NCBI RefSeq assembly: GCF_039679125.1
Contig: NZ_CP155551.1
Span: 2,232,001-2,296,000, forward strand
Direction of reading: 5' to 3'
From: Blastococcus sp. HT6-4
GTDB taxonomy: Bacteria; Actinomycetota; Actinomycetes; Mycobacteriales; Geodermatophilaceae
Length of the DNA stretch: 64,000 nt
Shown: positions 44,103 through 53,810 of the stretch, one piece after another
Layout of the letters: each line of letters opens with the position of its first letter
Position numbering within the stretch: position 1 is the stretch's first letter
The notes under the pieces: model-generated
Seen by the model: the letters and a program-made list of their open reading frames with translations, nothing else
What the model was told of the DNA's origin: nothing
Databases searched by the model: none
Position numbers and translations under genes: made by a program

Positions 44103-44117
44103 TGCCGCTCAATGGCA
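44103..44117. promoter_or_regulatory. IclR operator, site D
   Basis: TGCCGCTCAATGGCA, identical to site C, 149 bases before the FAD monooxygenase start and just after the DUF3500 stop. Confidence 0.7.
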
Positions 44118-44266
44118 ACGGGGTACGTCGGCGTGACCGGCGCCACCGATCCTGGACGAGCGCCGGCCCCGCGCCCCGACCGGGGCGGCACCGCCGGGCC
44201 GACGCCCCGCTGCTCCCTCCGCACGTCCGCTCGCCGAACGAGCGGTGCCCCATGACAGGAGAACCG

Positions 44267-45922
44267 ATGACCCCCGTGCCAGCCCGCGTCCCGGTGCTGA
44301 TCGCCGGCGGTGGGCCCAGCGGCCTGGCCGCCGCCATCGAGCTCGGCCGCCGCGGCGTCGAGGTGCTCGTCGTGGAGCCGCGCACCGAGCTCGACCCGCT
44401 GCGTCCCCGGGCGAAGACGACCAGCGCGCGCACCATGGAGCACCTGCGCCGGTGGGGCATCGCCGACCGGTTGCGCTCGGTCGCGCCCCTGCCGGTCGGG
44501 CACGCCCAGGACGTCGTCTTCGTGACCGGCCTCTTCGGCCACGAGATCACCCGCTTCCCCGAGGCCTTCGGGCTCTGGGAGGGCAAGCGCGACCTGGCGG
44601 CCGAGGCCGGGCAGCAGGCGCCGCAGCCGCTGGTCGAAGAGGTCCTGCGCGAGGCGGCCGCCGCCCTGCCGAGCGTCACCCTGCTGACCGGCTGGCGGGT
44701 CGCGTCGGTCCTGGACGGACCCGACGAGGTCCACGCGGTCGTCGAGGACCCGTCCGGCGGACCGCACCGGATCTCCGCCGACTACCTGCTCGGCTGCGAC
44801 GGCAGCGGCGGGATCACCCGCACGGCCATCGGCGCCCGGTACGACGGCTCCTCGGGCACGCTGCCCAACGTCAGCATCACCTTCCGCAGCCGGGCGCTGG
44901 AGGAGCGCGAGCTGTGCGCCCTCGGCGTGCACTACTGGGTGATCGGCGCCGAGTACGGCGGGCTCATGGGGCGGCTGGACCTCGACGGCACCTGGTGGGC
45001 GATCGTGCAGGGCGTCGACGGCCGGTCCGAGGCCCTCGACCCGGTGGCGCTCGTGCGGGCGCTGGCGGGTGCCGACATCGACGTCGAGGTGCTCGCCACC
45101 GATCCCTGGTCGGCGCGGATGCTGCTGGTCGACCGCTACCGCGGCTCCCGGGTCCTCCTCGTCGGCGACGCCGCGCACCTCAACCCCCCGTGGGGCGGGC
45201 ACGGCTTCAACACCTGCGTCGGCGACGCGGTCAACCTCGGCTGGAAGCTCGCCGCCGTCCTGCAGGGCTGGGCGCCCCCGGCGCTGCTCGACAGCTACGA
45301 GGCGGAGCGCCGGCCGGTCGCGCTCCGGACCATCGGCGCCGCCGGGGAGCAGGAGTCCTTCCTCGCGCCGGCCTTCGCCGAGTCCGACCTGGACGACGAG
45401 GGAACGGCCGGGCAGCTCCTGCGCACCGGCCTGGCCCGCCGCCTCGAGGTCAAGGACAGCGAGTTCCACAGCCTCGGCCTAGTCCTGGGCTACGACTACG
45501 CCGGCTCCCCCGTCGTCGTCCCGGACGGCCGGCCGGTGCCCGGGCCGACGCTGCGGGACTACGCCGGCTCGGCCCATCCGGGCGCCCGGCTACCCCACGC
45601 CTGGCTGCCCGACGGGACATCGGTGTACGACCTGCTCGGCGACGGCTTCGCCCTCCTCCGGCTCGCGGGCGGCGGCGCCACGGCGGACCTGACTGCGGCG
45701 GCGGAGCGGCTGCGGATCCCGCTGCGCACCGTCGACCTGACCCACCTGCCGGAGCTGCGCCCGCGGTACGCCGCCGACCTGGTGCTCGTGCGGCCCGACC
45801 AGCACGTCGCCTGGCGCGGGGACCGGATCACGGACCCCGAGCACCTGCTGCACGTCGTCGTCGGGGACGGCGGCCGCACCCCCCTTCCCGTCCCTTCCGC
45901 GCTCGAGGAGCTCGCCCGATGA
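44267..45922 (+). CDS. FAD-dependent aromatic hydroxylase (PheA/TfdB type)
   Basis: The 551-residue flavoprotein has the dinucleotide motif GGGPSGLAAAIELGRRG, the second FAD motif VLLVGDAAHLNPPWGGHGFN and the DG motif YLLGCDGSGG. The C-terminal ~150 residues form the thioredoxin-like domain of phenol hydroxylases. It should hydroxylate a phenolic ring with NAD(P)H and O2. The ATG at 44267 was chosen over that at 44252 because AGGAG lies five bases before it. The GH1 gene overlaps its stop (ATGA). Confidence 0.92.
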   Translation: MTPVPARVPVLIAGGGPSGLAAAIELGRRGVEVLVVEPRTELDPLRPRAKTTSARTMEHLRRWGIADRLRSVAPLPVGHAQDVVFVTGLFGHEITRFPEAFGLWEGKRDLAAEAGQQAPQPLVEEVLREAAAALPSVTLLTGWRVASVLDGPDEVHAVVEDPSGGPHRISADYLLGCDGSGGITRTAIGARYDGSSGTLPNVSITFRSRALEERELCALGVHYWVIGAEYGGLMGRLDLDGTWWAIVQGVDGRSEALDPVALVRALAGADIDVEVLATDPWSARMLLVDRYRGSRVLLVGDAAHLNPPWGGHGFNTCVGDAVNLGWKLAAVLQGWAPPALLDSYEAERRPVALRTIGAAGEQESFLAPAFAESDLDDEGTAGQLLRTGLARRLEVKDSEFHSLGLVLGYDYAGSPVVVPDGRPVPGPTLRDYAGSAHPGARLPHAWLPDGTSVYDLLGDGFALLRLAGGGATADLTAAAERLRIPLRTVDLTHLPELRPRYAADLVLVRPDQHVAWRGDRITDPEHLLHVVVGDGGRTPLPVPSALEELAR

Positions 45923-47100
45923 CCGGTCCCTTCCCTGACGGCTTCCTCTGGGGCGCCGCCACCGCCGCCCACCAGGTCGAGGGCGGCAACGTCAACAACG
46001 ACCACTGGGAGCTCGAGCACGCCGAGCACTCCCCCTTCGCCGAGCCGAGCGGTGACGCCTGCGACTCCTGGCACCGGTGGCCCGAGGACCTCGACCTCGT
46101 GGCCGGCGCCGGCCTGAACACCTACCGGTTCAGCCTCGAGTGGAGCCGCATCGAGCCGGCCGAGGGCGAGTTCTCCCGGGCGAACCTGGACCACTACCGG
46201 CGGATCCTCGACGGCTGCCGCGACCGCGGGCTGACCCCGATCGTCACGCTCGTCCACTTCACGATGCCCCGCTGGCTGCTGCACGACGGCGGCTGGACCG
46301 GCGCCCGGACCGGCGACCGGATCGCGCGGTTCACCGAGTACGTGGCCCCGGCCCTGCGCGACGCCGGCTACATCGCCACGATCAACGAGCCGAACCTCAT
46401 GGCGGCCCAGCCGGTGATGGGCGCGATGGCGCGCCGCGGCGAGCCGATCAAGGGCCTCCCCCGCCCCGACCAGGGCGTCGCCGACGCGCTGCTCGAGCTG
46501 CACCGCCGCAGCACGGAGGTGCTGCGCGGCGCCGGCTCCCCGCCTGCCGGGATGACGCTGGTCGGACGCGAGCACCTCGCCGAGGACGGCGGCGAGGAGC
46601 GGATGCGCGAGGAGCGCGCGGCCTTCGAGGACCAGTTCTTCACCGCCGCGGCGGACGACGACTGGCTCGGCCTGCAGGTCTACACCTGCGCGCGCTTCGG
46701 CCCAGACGGGCTGGTCGCCCCTGCGCCGGAGCTGCAGACCCTGGCCCACGGCATGGAGCGCCGGCCGGAGGCGCTGGGCGCCGCGGTCCGGCGGGCGGCC
46801 GAGGTGCTGCCGGACCTGCCGCTGCTGGTGACCGAGAACGGCATCGCCACGGCCGACGACGAGGACCGGATCCGGTTCACCGACGAGGCGCTGCGCAGCC
46901 TGGCCGGAGCGATCGCCGACGGCGCCGACGTCCGCGGCTACGTGCACTGGAGCCTGCTGGACAACTTCGAGTGGATGCTGGGCTACCGGCCGACCTTCGG
47001 CCTCGTGTCCGTGGACCGGCAGACCTTCGCCCGGACGCCGAAGCCGAGCCTCGCGTGGCTGGGCGGGGTCGCCCGCCGCAACGGCCGCACGGCATGCTGA
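45919..47100 (+). CDS. glycoside hydrolase family 1 beta-glycosidase
   Basis: The 393-residue enzyme has the family start [20 protein letters not shown], the acid/base Glu in TINEPNLMA and the nucleophile Glu in LVTENGIA. It is shorter than the usual ~450 residues, chiefly in the middle loops. Beta-glucosidase or beta-galactosidase activity toward an aryl glycoside fits its coupling to the aromatic hydroxylase gene. No signal peptide. galT starts four bases after the stop. Confidence 0.92.
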   Translation: MTGPFPDGFLWGAATAAHQVEGGNVNNDHWELEHAEHSPFAEPSGDACDSWHRWPEDLDLVAGAGLNTYRFSLEWSRIEPAEGEFSRANLDHYRRILDGCRDRGLTPIVTLVHFTMPRWLLHDGGWTGARTGDRIARFTEYVAPALRDAGYIATINEPNLMAAQPVMGAMARRGEPIKGLPRPDQGVADALLELHRRSTEVLRGAGSPPAGMTLVGREHLAEDGGEERMREERAAFEDQFFTAAADDDWLGLQVYTCARFGPDGLVAPAPELQTLAHGMERRPEALGAAVRRAAEVLPDLPLLVTENGIATADDEDRIRFTDEALRSLAGAIADGADVRGYVHWSLLDNFEWMLGYRPTFGLVSVDRQTFARTPKPSLAWLGGVARRNGRTAC

Positions 47101-47104
47101 CCAG

Positions 47105-48118
47105 GTGTTCGACACGACGCACCGGCGGCTGAACCGGCTCACCGGCGAGTGGGTGCTCGTCTCCCCGCACCGCACGGCGCGGCCGTGGCAGGGGCAGGTG
47201 GAGGACGCGCGGGTGCCCGAGCTGCCCGCCTACGACCCGGAGTGCTACCTCTGCCCGGGCAACGAACGCGCGGGCGGGCATCGCACCCCCGCCTACGACG
47301 GCACGTTCGTCTTCGACAACGACTTCGCCGCGCTGACCCCCGGCGTCGCGCAGGCGGTGTCGGACCGGGGTGGGCTGCTGGTCGCCGAGAGCGAGCGGGG
47401 CGTCTGCCGGGTGGTCTGCTACTCGCCGCGGCACGACCTCCCGCTCGGGCAGCTGCCGGTCGAGCGGATCCGCGCCGTGATGGACACCTGGGCCGACCAG
47501 TACACCGAGCTCGGCGGGCTCGACTGGGTGAGCTGGGTGCAGGTGTTCGAGAACCGCGGCGCGGCGATGGGCGCCAGCAACCCGCACCCGCACGGCCAGA
47601 TCTGGGCCGAGGAACGGCTGCCCACCGAGGCCGTCCGCGAGCTCGCCGCGCAGGAGTCCGCCGCCGCGGCCGGGAGCTGCCTGCTGTGCGACTACCTGGC
47701 GGTCGAGGAGGCCGACGGCGCGCGGATAGTCCTCCAGGACGAGCACGTCACCGTGCTCGTCCCGTTCTGGGCGGTCTGGCCGTTCGAGACCCTGGTGCTG
47801 CCACGGGGCCACTGCGGCGCGCTGCCCGACCTCGACGGCGCCCGGCGGGACGCCCTCGCCGACGCCCTCCGGCGACTCTCGCGCCGGTACGACTCGCTCT
47901 TCGGCGTGCCGTTCCCGTACACGATGGGGCTGCACCAGCGCCCGACCGACGGCGGGGCGCACCCCGGGTGGCACCTGCACGGCCACTTCTACCCGCCGCT
48001 GCTCCGCTCGGCCACGGTGCGCAAGTTCATGGTCGGCTACGAGCTGCTGGCCCAGCCGCAGCGCGACATCACGCCGGAGAGCGCGGCGGAGCGGCTGCGC
48101 GCAGCGGTGGAGCGCTGA
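47105..48118 (+). CDS. galT: galactose-1-phosphate uridylyltransferase
   Basis: The 337-residue enzyme exchanges UMP between UDP-glucose and galactose 1-phosphate in the Leloir pathway. The catalytic His lies in [10 protein letters not shown], zinc ligands in [12 protein letters not shown], and the C-terminal [11 protein letters not shown] contributes more ligands. GTG start, immediately after the GH1 gene. galK overlaps the stop (TGATG). galE is not in the window. Confidence 0.95.
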   Translation: MFDTTHRRLNRLTGEWVLVSPHRTARPWQGQVEDARVPELPAYDPECYLCPGNERAGGHRTPAYDGTFVFDNDFAALTPGVAQAVSDRGGLLVAESERGVCRVVCYSPRHDLPLGQLPVERIRAVMDTWADQYTELGGLDWVSWVQVFENRGAAMGASNPHPHGQIWAEERLPTEAVRELAAQESAAAAGSCLLCDYLAVEEADGARIVLQDEHVTVLVPFWAVWPFETLVLPRGHCGALPDLDGARRDALADALRRLSRRYDSLFGVPFPYTMGLHQRPTDGGAHPGWHLHGHFYPPLLRSATVRKFMVGYELLAQPQRDITPESAAERLRAAVER

Positions 48119-49284
48119 TGACCGGGGCCACGCTGCGGGCGGAGTTCACCCGGCTGACCGGGGAACCACCGGCGCTCGTCGTCCGGTCGCCGGGCCGGGT
48201 GAACCTGATCGGCGAGCACACCGACTACAACGACGGCTTCGTCCTCCCGGTGGCGCTGGACCGGGGCACGGTCGTCGCGGCCCGTCGCCGACCGGACGGC
48301 CGGCTGCGGACGACGGCGCTGCGGATGGGCGGCACGGACGAGCGGTCGCTGACCGGCCTGGACCCGCGGGAGGGGCCGGACTGGTCCCGCTACGTGGCCG
48401 GCGCCGCCGCCGTTCTGCAGGAGAGCGGTCACGACGTGCCGGGCGCGGACCTGGTCGTGGACAGCGACCTCCCCATCGGCGCGGGGCTCTCGTCGTCGGC
48501 CTCCCTGGAGCTCGGCGTGCTGGTGGCGCTGCTCGCGCTGACCGGCGATGCGCTGGCGCCGGAGACGCTGGCCAGGCTGGGGCAGCGGGTCGAGAACGAG
48601 GTCATCGGCGTGCGCAGCGGCATCATGGACCAGCTCGCGGTCGCCTGCGGAACGGCCGGTCATGCGCTGCTGGTCGACTGCCGCACCCTCGGCACCCGGG
48701 CGGTGCCCGTGCCCGCCGGGACGAAGATCCTCGTCCTCGACAGCGCCGTCCCGCGCACCCTCGCCGGGTCGGCGTACAACCAGCGGCGCGCCGAGTGCGA
48801 GGCCGCCCTCGAGGCTCTTCGCGCGGTGGATCCCGGCCTGTCGGCGCTGCGCGACGTGACGCCGGAGCTGCTGGCGGCGCACGGGCACCTGCTCGACGAC
48901 GTGCTGCTGCGCCGGGCCCGGCACGTCGTGACGGAGAACGCGCGGGTGCTCGCCGGCACGGCCGCGCTCGAAGGCGGCGACGCCGCGGCCTTCGGCGAGC
49001 TGATGGCGGGCTCGCACGCCTCGCTGCGCGACGACTACGAGGTGAGCGTGCCGCAGCTGGACACGCTGGTCGAGATCGCCGTCGGCACGCCCGGTGTGCT
49101 CGGCGCCCGGCTGACCGGCGCCGGCTTCGGCGGCTGCGCCGTGGCCCTGGCCACGGCCGACCGGGCGGTGGACGCCGCCGCCGAGATCACCACCCGGTAC
49201 CGCGAGGCCACCGGCCGCCCGGGCGAGGCGACGGTCTGCGTCCCGTCGGACGGCACCGGGGTGGTCTGGCCGCCAGCTTTCTGA
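48118..49284 (+). CDS. galK: galactokinase
   Basis: The 388-residue GHMP kinase has the galactokinase signature GRVNLIGEHTDYNDGFVLP, the ATP loop LPIGAGLSSSASLE and the C-terminal GARLTGAGFGGCAVAL. It phosphorylates galactose released by the GH2, GH1 or GH43 enzymes. It is the last gene of the plus-strand unit. The SDR gene converges on it 10 bases away with no room for a separate terminator. Confidence 0.96.
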   Translation: MTGATLRAEFTRLTGEPPALVVRSPGRVNLIGEHTDYNDGFVLPVALDRGTVVAARRRPDGRLRTTALRMGGTDERSLTGLDPREGPDWSRYVAGAAAVLQESGHDVPGADLVVDSDLPIGAGLSSSASLELGVLVALLALTGDALAPETLARLGQRVENEVIGVRSGIMDQLAVACGTAGHALLVDCRTLGTRAVPVPAGTKILVLDSAVPRTLAGSAYNQRRAECEAALEALRAVDPGLSALRDVTPELLAAHGHLLDDVLLRRARHVVTENARVLAGTAALEGGDAAAFGELMAGSHASLRDDYEVSVPQLDTLVEIAVGTPGVLGARLTGAGFGGCAVALATADRAVDAAAEITTRYREATGRPGEATVCVPSDGTGVVWPPAF

Positions 49285-49294
49285 GCCGGTACCC

Positions 49295-50050
49295 CTACGG
49301 CCATCCCTGCTCGAGCAGCGGGGTGACGGTGACCTCGTTGAGCACCACGTCCGGTGGGGCGGCGGCGATCCAGCTGATCAGGTGGGCGACGTGATCGGCC
49401 GCCAATGCGTCGGCGGGCGGGGTCGGCTCAGCAGAGCCGGTCCGATGTTCGGGTGCCCATACGCCCCAGTTGGTGTCCATGGCACCGGGGAAGAGCACGC
49501 AGGCGCGGATGCGGTGCGGCCTGCCTTCGGCCGCGAGGGCCTGGGTGAGGCCGGTGAGCCCGAACTTGGCGGAGCAGTAGGCCGCGGCGTTCGCCCAACC
49601 GCGCCGTCCCGCCACCGACGACACGTTGAGGATGGTCCCGCCGCCGTTCTCGGTCATGTCCGGCCAGACCGCCTTGGCAAGCAGGAACGACGCGCGCAGG
49701 TTGACCGCGAGCACCCTGTCCCATGCCGCGACGTCGAGGTCGGCCACCGGACCGGGCACGTCGGTCCCGGCCGCGTTCACCAGGACGTCGACCCGGCCGA
49801 GCTCGGCGCGCACCTGGCCGACCGCCCGCTCGATCGCGTCGGCATCGGCGAGATCCACCACGACCGCGGTCGCGCGCACTCCGCGGGCACGGACCTGCTC
49901 GGCGGTTCGGTCCAGGTCGCTGGATCCGCGGGCCAGCACCGCGACGTCGGCGCCGTCCGCAGCCAGGGCCAGAGCCGTTGCTCGGCCCAGGCCGCTGCTG
50001 CCACCGGTCACCAGCGCGATCCGCCCGCGCAGCGCTCCCGACCCGCTCAC
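49295..50050 (-). CDS. short-chain dehydrogenase/reductase
   Basis: The 251-residue classical SDR has the cofactor motif TGGSSGLGRA, NAAG, the active-site Ser in NVSSVAG and the Tyr/Lys pair in YCSAKFG. The LARG segment after beta-2 favours NADP. Substrate unknown; a sugar or aromatic alcohol would fit the neighbours. The GTG at 50050 has GGAGG five bases upstream. It lies between the galactose and rhamnose modules on the same strand as the rhamnose operon, after that operon's presumed terminator. Confidence 0.9.
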   Translation of the reverse strand: MSGSGALRGRIALVTGGSSGLGRATALALAADGADVAVLARGSSDLDRTAEQVRARGVRATAVVVDLADADAIERAVGQVRAELGRVDVLVNAAGTDVPGPVADLDVAAWDRVLAVNLRASFLLAKAVWPDMTENGGGTILNVSSVAGRRGWANAAAYCSAKFGLTGLTQALAAEGRPHRIRACVLFPGAMDTNWGVWAPEHRTGSAEPTPPADALAADHVAHLISWIAAAPPDVVLNEVTVTPLLEQGWP

Positions 50051-50128
50051 TTCTGCCTCCGGTCCCGGCGTCACGGCCGCCGGGACCAGCCTGCCCGCTA
50101 CGGGCGCCTGATGCCGGGTGGATCCCGA

Positions 50129-50142
50129 ACGGTGTTCACCGT
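50129..50142. promoter_or_regulatory. palindrome upstream of the SDR gene
   Basis: ACGGTGTTCACCGT is a perfect 14-base palindrome, 78 bases upstream of the SDR start. Possible operator; regulator unknown. Confidence 0.4.
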
Positions 50143-50149
50143 GACCGTC

Positions 50150-50186
50150 CGGATGCCGTCGACCCGAGGGGAGCCGACGGCATCCG
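50150..50186 (-). terminator. hairpin after rhaB
   Basis: CGGATGCCGTCG (50150-50161) pairs perfectly with 50175-50186. A third direct copy of the same 12 bases at 50198-50209 can compete for pairing. It lies downstream of the rhamnose operon and is probably its terminator. Confidence 0.6.
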
Positions 50187-50252
50187 TGGGCAGGGCACGG
50201 ATGCCGTCGGTGACCCCGATCCGCCATGGCCGGCTCCCCGTCCGCATCGGTC

Positions 50253-51722
50253 TCAGCCCAGGCGGCGCTCGGCCGAGGCCCAGGCGTCGGCCGGACCCGA
50301 CGGGCGGTAGGTGCGCATCTCCTGGGTCGCCCGCAGCAGCGACCGCAGCTCCGGCAGCCCGCCGGACACCACGCCGGTGGCCCGCGCCTGCACCAGGGCG
50401 TTGCCCAGCGCAGCGGCCTCGACCGGTCCGGCGACCACGGGCAGCCCGCACGCGTCCGCGGTGAGCTGGCACAGCAGCGCGTTGCGGGCGCCGCCCCCGA
50501 CCAGGTGCACGACCTCGACGTCGCGGCCGGACAGCTCCGCGGCCCGCCGGACGCTGCGCCGGTAGGCCAGCGCGAGGCTGTCCAGGATGCAGCGGACCGT
50601 CTCGGCCTGGCTCTGCGGCGGCGTCTGCCCCGTCTCGGCGCACACCTGCGCGATGCGGGCCGGCATGTCCCCCGGCGGCAGGAACCGCGCGTCGTCCGGA
50701 TCCACGACGGCGGTGAACGCCGGGACGTGCGCCGCCGCGGCGAGCAGGTCGGGCAGGTCGGCGGGCAGGCCGGCCGCCGCCCACGTCCGCAACGACTCCT
50801 GCAGCAGCCACAGGCCCATGACGTTGCGCAGGTACCGGACGGTGCCGTCGACGCCGAGCTCGTTGGTGAAGCCGGCGGCCCGGCTCTCCTCGGTGAGCAC
50901 CGGCGCGTCCAGCTCCACGCCGACCAGCGACCAGGTGCCGCAGGAGATGTAGGCGAACCGGTCGGAGTCGGCCGGCACGCCCACCACCGCGGAGGCGGTG
51001 TCGTGGGAGCCCACCGCGGTCACCGGGACCGGCCCGGTCAGCCCCGTCTCTGTCAGCACCTCGGGGGTCAGCTCCCCCAACCGCTCCCCCGGCTGCCGCA
51101 GCGGCGGGAGGAGCCGCCGGTCGAGCCCGAGCCGGTCGACGACGTCCGCCGCCCACTCCCGGGTCGTGGCGTCGAGCACGCCGGTGGTGGAGGCGTTGGT
51201 GACCTCCGCGCCCACCGCACCGGTCAGCCAGTACGTCAGCAGGTCCGGGATGAGCAGCATCGTCCGCGCCGACGCCAGCTGCGCGGTCTCCCGGGCGGCC
51301 GCGAGCTGGAACACCGTGTTGAACGGCAGGTGCTGCAGCCCGGTGATCCGGTACAGCTCCTCGGGCGGGACGACCCCGTGCACGGCCGGCACCGCGGTGG
51401 CGTGCCGGGCGTCCCGGTAGTGCACCGGGTTGCCCAGCAGCGCCCCGTCGGCGTCGAGCAGGCCGACGTCGACCGCCCAGCTGTCGATGCCGACGCCGTC
51501 CACCCGCCCGGCCTCCCGGCCGGCGGCGCGCAGCCCGTCGAGCACGCCGGCGTAGAGGCCGAGCACGTCCCAGTGCAGGGTGCCCGCGGTGCGCACCGGC
51601 CGGTTGGGGAACCGGTGCACCTCCTGCAGGACCAGCCGGCCGGGGCCGACCCGCGCGGCCATCACCCGCCCGCTCGAGGCGCCGAGGTCGACCGCCGCGA
51701 AGACGGCCCCGTCCGTTCCCAC
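50253..51722 (-). CDS. rhaB: rhamnulokinase
   Basis: The 489-residue FGGY-family kinase phosphorylates L-rhamnulose at position 1. It has AAVDLGASSGRVM at the N-terminus, GIDSWAVDVGLLD, the GSHDTASAV catalytic region and the LVGGGARNALLCQ nucleotide motif. It is the last gene of the rhamnose operon, starting two bases after the aldolase/dehydrogenase stop. GTG start without a strong separate ribosome site, consistent with translational coupling. Confidence 0.95.
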   Translation of the reverse strand: MGTDGAVFAAVDLGASSGRVMAARVGPGRLVLQEVHRFPNRPVRTAGTLHWDVLGLYAGVLDGLRAAGREAGRVDGVGIDSWAVDVGLLDADGALLGNPVHYRDARHATAVPAVHGVVPPEELYRITGLQHLPFNTVFQLAAARETAQLASARTMLLIPDLLTYWLTGAVGAEVTNASTTGVLDATTREWAADVVDRLGLDRRLLPPLRQPGERLGELTPEVLTETGLTGPVPVTAVGSHDTASAVVGVPADSDRFAYISCGTWSLVGVELDAPVLTEESRAAGFTNELGVDGTVRYLRNVMGLWLLQESLRTWAAAGLPADLPDLLAAAAHVPAFTAVVDPDDARFLPPGDMPARIAQVCAETGQTPPQSQAETVRCILDSLALAYRRSVRRAAELSGRDVEVVHLVGGGARNALLCQLTADACGLPVVAGPVEAAALGNALVQARATGVVSGGLPELRSLLRATQEMRTYRPSGPADAWASAERRLG

Positions 51723-51724
51723 GG

Positions 51725-53761
51725 TCAGCGCAGGAAGGCGCCGGCGACGCCGGAGTCGACCGGGACGTGCAGGCCGGTGGTGCGGGTCAGGTCGCCGCCG
51801 GTGAGGGCGAAGACGGCGTCGGCCACGTGGTCGGGCAGGACCTCGCGCTTGAGCAGGGTGCGCTGGGCGTAGAACTCGCCGAGCTTGTCCTCCTCGACGC
51901 CGTAGACCGCCGCCCGCTGAGCGCCCCACCCGCCGGCGAAGATGCCCGAGCCGCGGACCACGCCGTCGGGGTTGATCCCGTTCACCCGGATCTGGTGCGG
52001 GCCCAGCTCGGCCGCCAGCAGCCGCACCTGGTGCGCCTGGTCGGCCTTGGTGGCGCCGTAGGCCAGGTTGTTCGGCCCGGCGAACAGGCTGTTCTTGGAG
52101 GAGATGTAGACGATGTCCCCGCCCATCTCCTGCTCGATCATGAGCCGGGCCGCCTCGCGCGAGACGAGGAAGCTGCCCTTGGCCATGACGTCGTGCTGCA
52201 GGTCCCAGTCGGCCTCGGTGGTCTCCAGCAGCGGCTTGGAGATCGACAGGCCGGCGTTGTTGACCACCAGGTCGACCCCGCCGAAGGCCAGGCAGGCCGC
52301 GCGGAACGCGGCGGCCACCGCCTCGGCGTCGCTGACGTCGGCGGCCACGCCGATCGCGACGTCGGAGTTGCCGATCTCCGCTGCGGCGTCGGTCGCCTTC
52401 TGCAGGTCGAGGTCGGCGACGACGACGCAGGCGCCCTCGCGGGCCAGCCGCTCGGCGATGGCCTTGCCGATCCCGCTCGCCGCACCGGTGACCAGCGCGA
52501 CGCGGGACGCCAGCGGCTTGGGCTTGGGCATCCGCTGGAGCTTGGCCTCCTCCAGCGACCAGTACTCGATCCGGAACTTCTCGCTCTCGTCGATGGGCGC
52601 GTAGCTGGACACCGCCTCGGCGCCGCGCATGACGTTGATGGCGTTGACGTAGAACTCGCCGGCCACGCGGGCGGTCTGCTTGTTGGCGCCGAAGCTGAAC
52701 ATGCCGACGCCGGGCACGAGCACGATCGCCGGGTCGGCACCGCGCATCGCCGGGCTCTGGGCGGTGGCGTGCCGGGAGTAGTAGGCCGCGTACTCGGCGC
52801 GGTACTCCGCGTGCAGCTCCTTCAGCCGCGCGACGACGTCCTCGACCGGCGCGGACGCCGGCAGGTCGACGACCATCGGCCGGACCTTGGTGCGCAGGAA
52901 GTGGTCGGGGCACGACGTGCCGAGCGCCGCCAGGGGCGTGAGCTTCTCGCGGGAGAGGAACTCCAGGACGACGTCGGAGTCGGTGAAGTGGCCGACCTGC
53001 GGCTTGTCGGTGGAGGCCAGCCCGCGGACCACCGGCGCGAGGGCGGCGGCCTTGATCCTGCGCTCCGCCTCGGGCAGCGGCTCGAAGCCGGGGACGACGG
53101 CGCCGAACGGCTCGGCCACACCCTTCTCGGCGAGGAAGGTCTCCGCGGTGCGGATGATGTCGAGGCTGTTGGCCTCGCACTCCTCGCTGGTGGCGCCCCA
53201 CGCGGTGATGCCGTGGCCGCCGAGGATGCAGCCGATGGCCTGCGGGTTCTTCTCCTTGATCGCGGCGATGTCGAGCCCCAGCTGGAAGCCGGGTCGCCGC
53301 CAGGGCACCCAGACGACGCGGTCGCCGAAGCACTCCCGGGTCAGCGCCTCGCCGTCGGCCGCCGTCGCCAGGGCGATGCCGGAGTCGGGGTGCAGGTGGT
53401 CGACGTGCGCGGCGTCGACCAGGCCGTGCATCGCGGTGTCGATCGAGGGGGCGGCGCCGCCGCGGCCGTGCAGGCAGAAGTCGAAGGCGGCGACCATCTC
53501 GTCCTCGCGGTCGACGCCGGGGTAGACGTCGACGAGCGAGCGGAGCCGGTCCAGCCGCAGCACGGCCAGGCCCGCCTCCTTCAGGGTGCCCAGGTCACCC
53601 CCGGAGCCCTTCACCCAGAGGAGCTCGGCCGGCCGGCCGGTGACCGGGTCGGTCTCGGTGCCCTTGGCGGAGGTGTTGCCGCCGGCGTAGTTGGTGTTGC
53701 GCGGGTCGGCGCCGAGCCGGTTGCTGCGCTCGATCAGCTCGCTGACCACAGGGTTCGTCAC
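51725..53761 (-). CDS. bifunctional rhamnulose-1-phosphate aldolase / lactaldehyde dehydrogenase
   Basis: The 678-residue fusion has an N-terminal class II aldolase domain (zinc His in HVDHLHPDSGIAL and the segment GCILGGHGITAWG) and a C-terminal SDR domain from ~420 (VTGAASGIGKAIA, catalytic YGATK). It cleaves L-rhamnulose 1-phosphate to dihydroxyacetone phosphate and L-lactaldehyde and oxidises the latter to L-lactate. The symbols rhaEW or rhaD are both in use for this fusion. The product L-lactate is the substrate of the lut genes across the divergent promoter. GTG start with a weak AAGGA site. Confidence 0.93.
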   Translation of the reverse strand: MTNPVVSELIERSNRLGADPRNTNYAGGNTSAKGTETDPVTGRPAELLWVKGSGGDLGTLKEAGLAVLRLDRLRSLVDVYPGVDREDEMVAAFDFCLHGRGGAAPSIDTAMHGLVDAAHVDHLHPDSGIALATAADGEALTRECFGDRVVWVPWRRPGFQLGLDIAAIKEKNPQAIGCILGGHGITAWGATSEECEANSLDIIRTAETFLAEKGVAEPFGAVVPGFEPLPEAERRIKAAALAPVVRGLASTDKPQVGHFTDSDVVLEFLSREKLTPLAALGTSCPDHFLRTKVRPMVVDLPASAPVEDVVARLKELHAEYRAEYAAYYSRHATAQSPAMRGADPAIVLVPGVGMFSFGANKQTARVAGEFYVNAINVMRGAEAVSSYAPIDESEKFRIEYWSLEEAKLQRMPKPKPLASRVALVTGAASGIGKAIAERLAREGACVVVADLDLQKATDAAAEIGNSDVAIGVAADVSDAEAVAAAFRAACLAFGGVDLVVNNAGLSISKPLLETTEADWDLQHDVMAKGSFLVSREAARLMIEQEMGGDIVYISSKNSLFAGPNNLAYGATKADQAHQVRLLAAELGPHQIRVNGINPDGVVRGSGIFAGGWGAQRAAVYGVEEDKLGEFYAQRTLLKREVLPDHVADAVFALTGGDLTRTTGLHVPVDSGVAGAFLR

Positions 53762-53810
53762 GTTCGTTTCCTTCCGGGTGTCCGGTGTGTGGCGGGGTGG
53801 GGCGGTCGGG

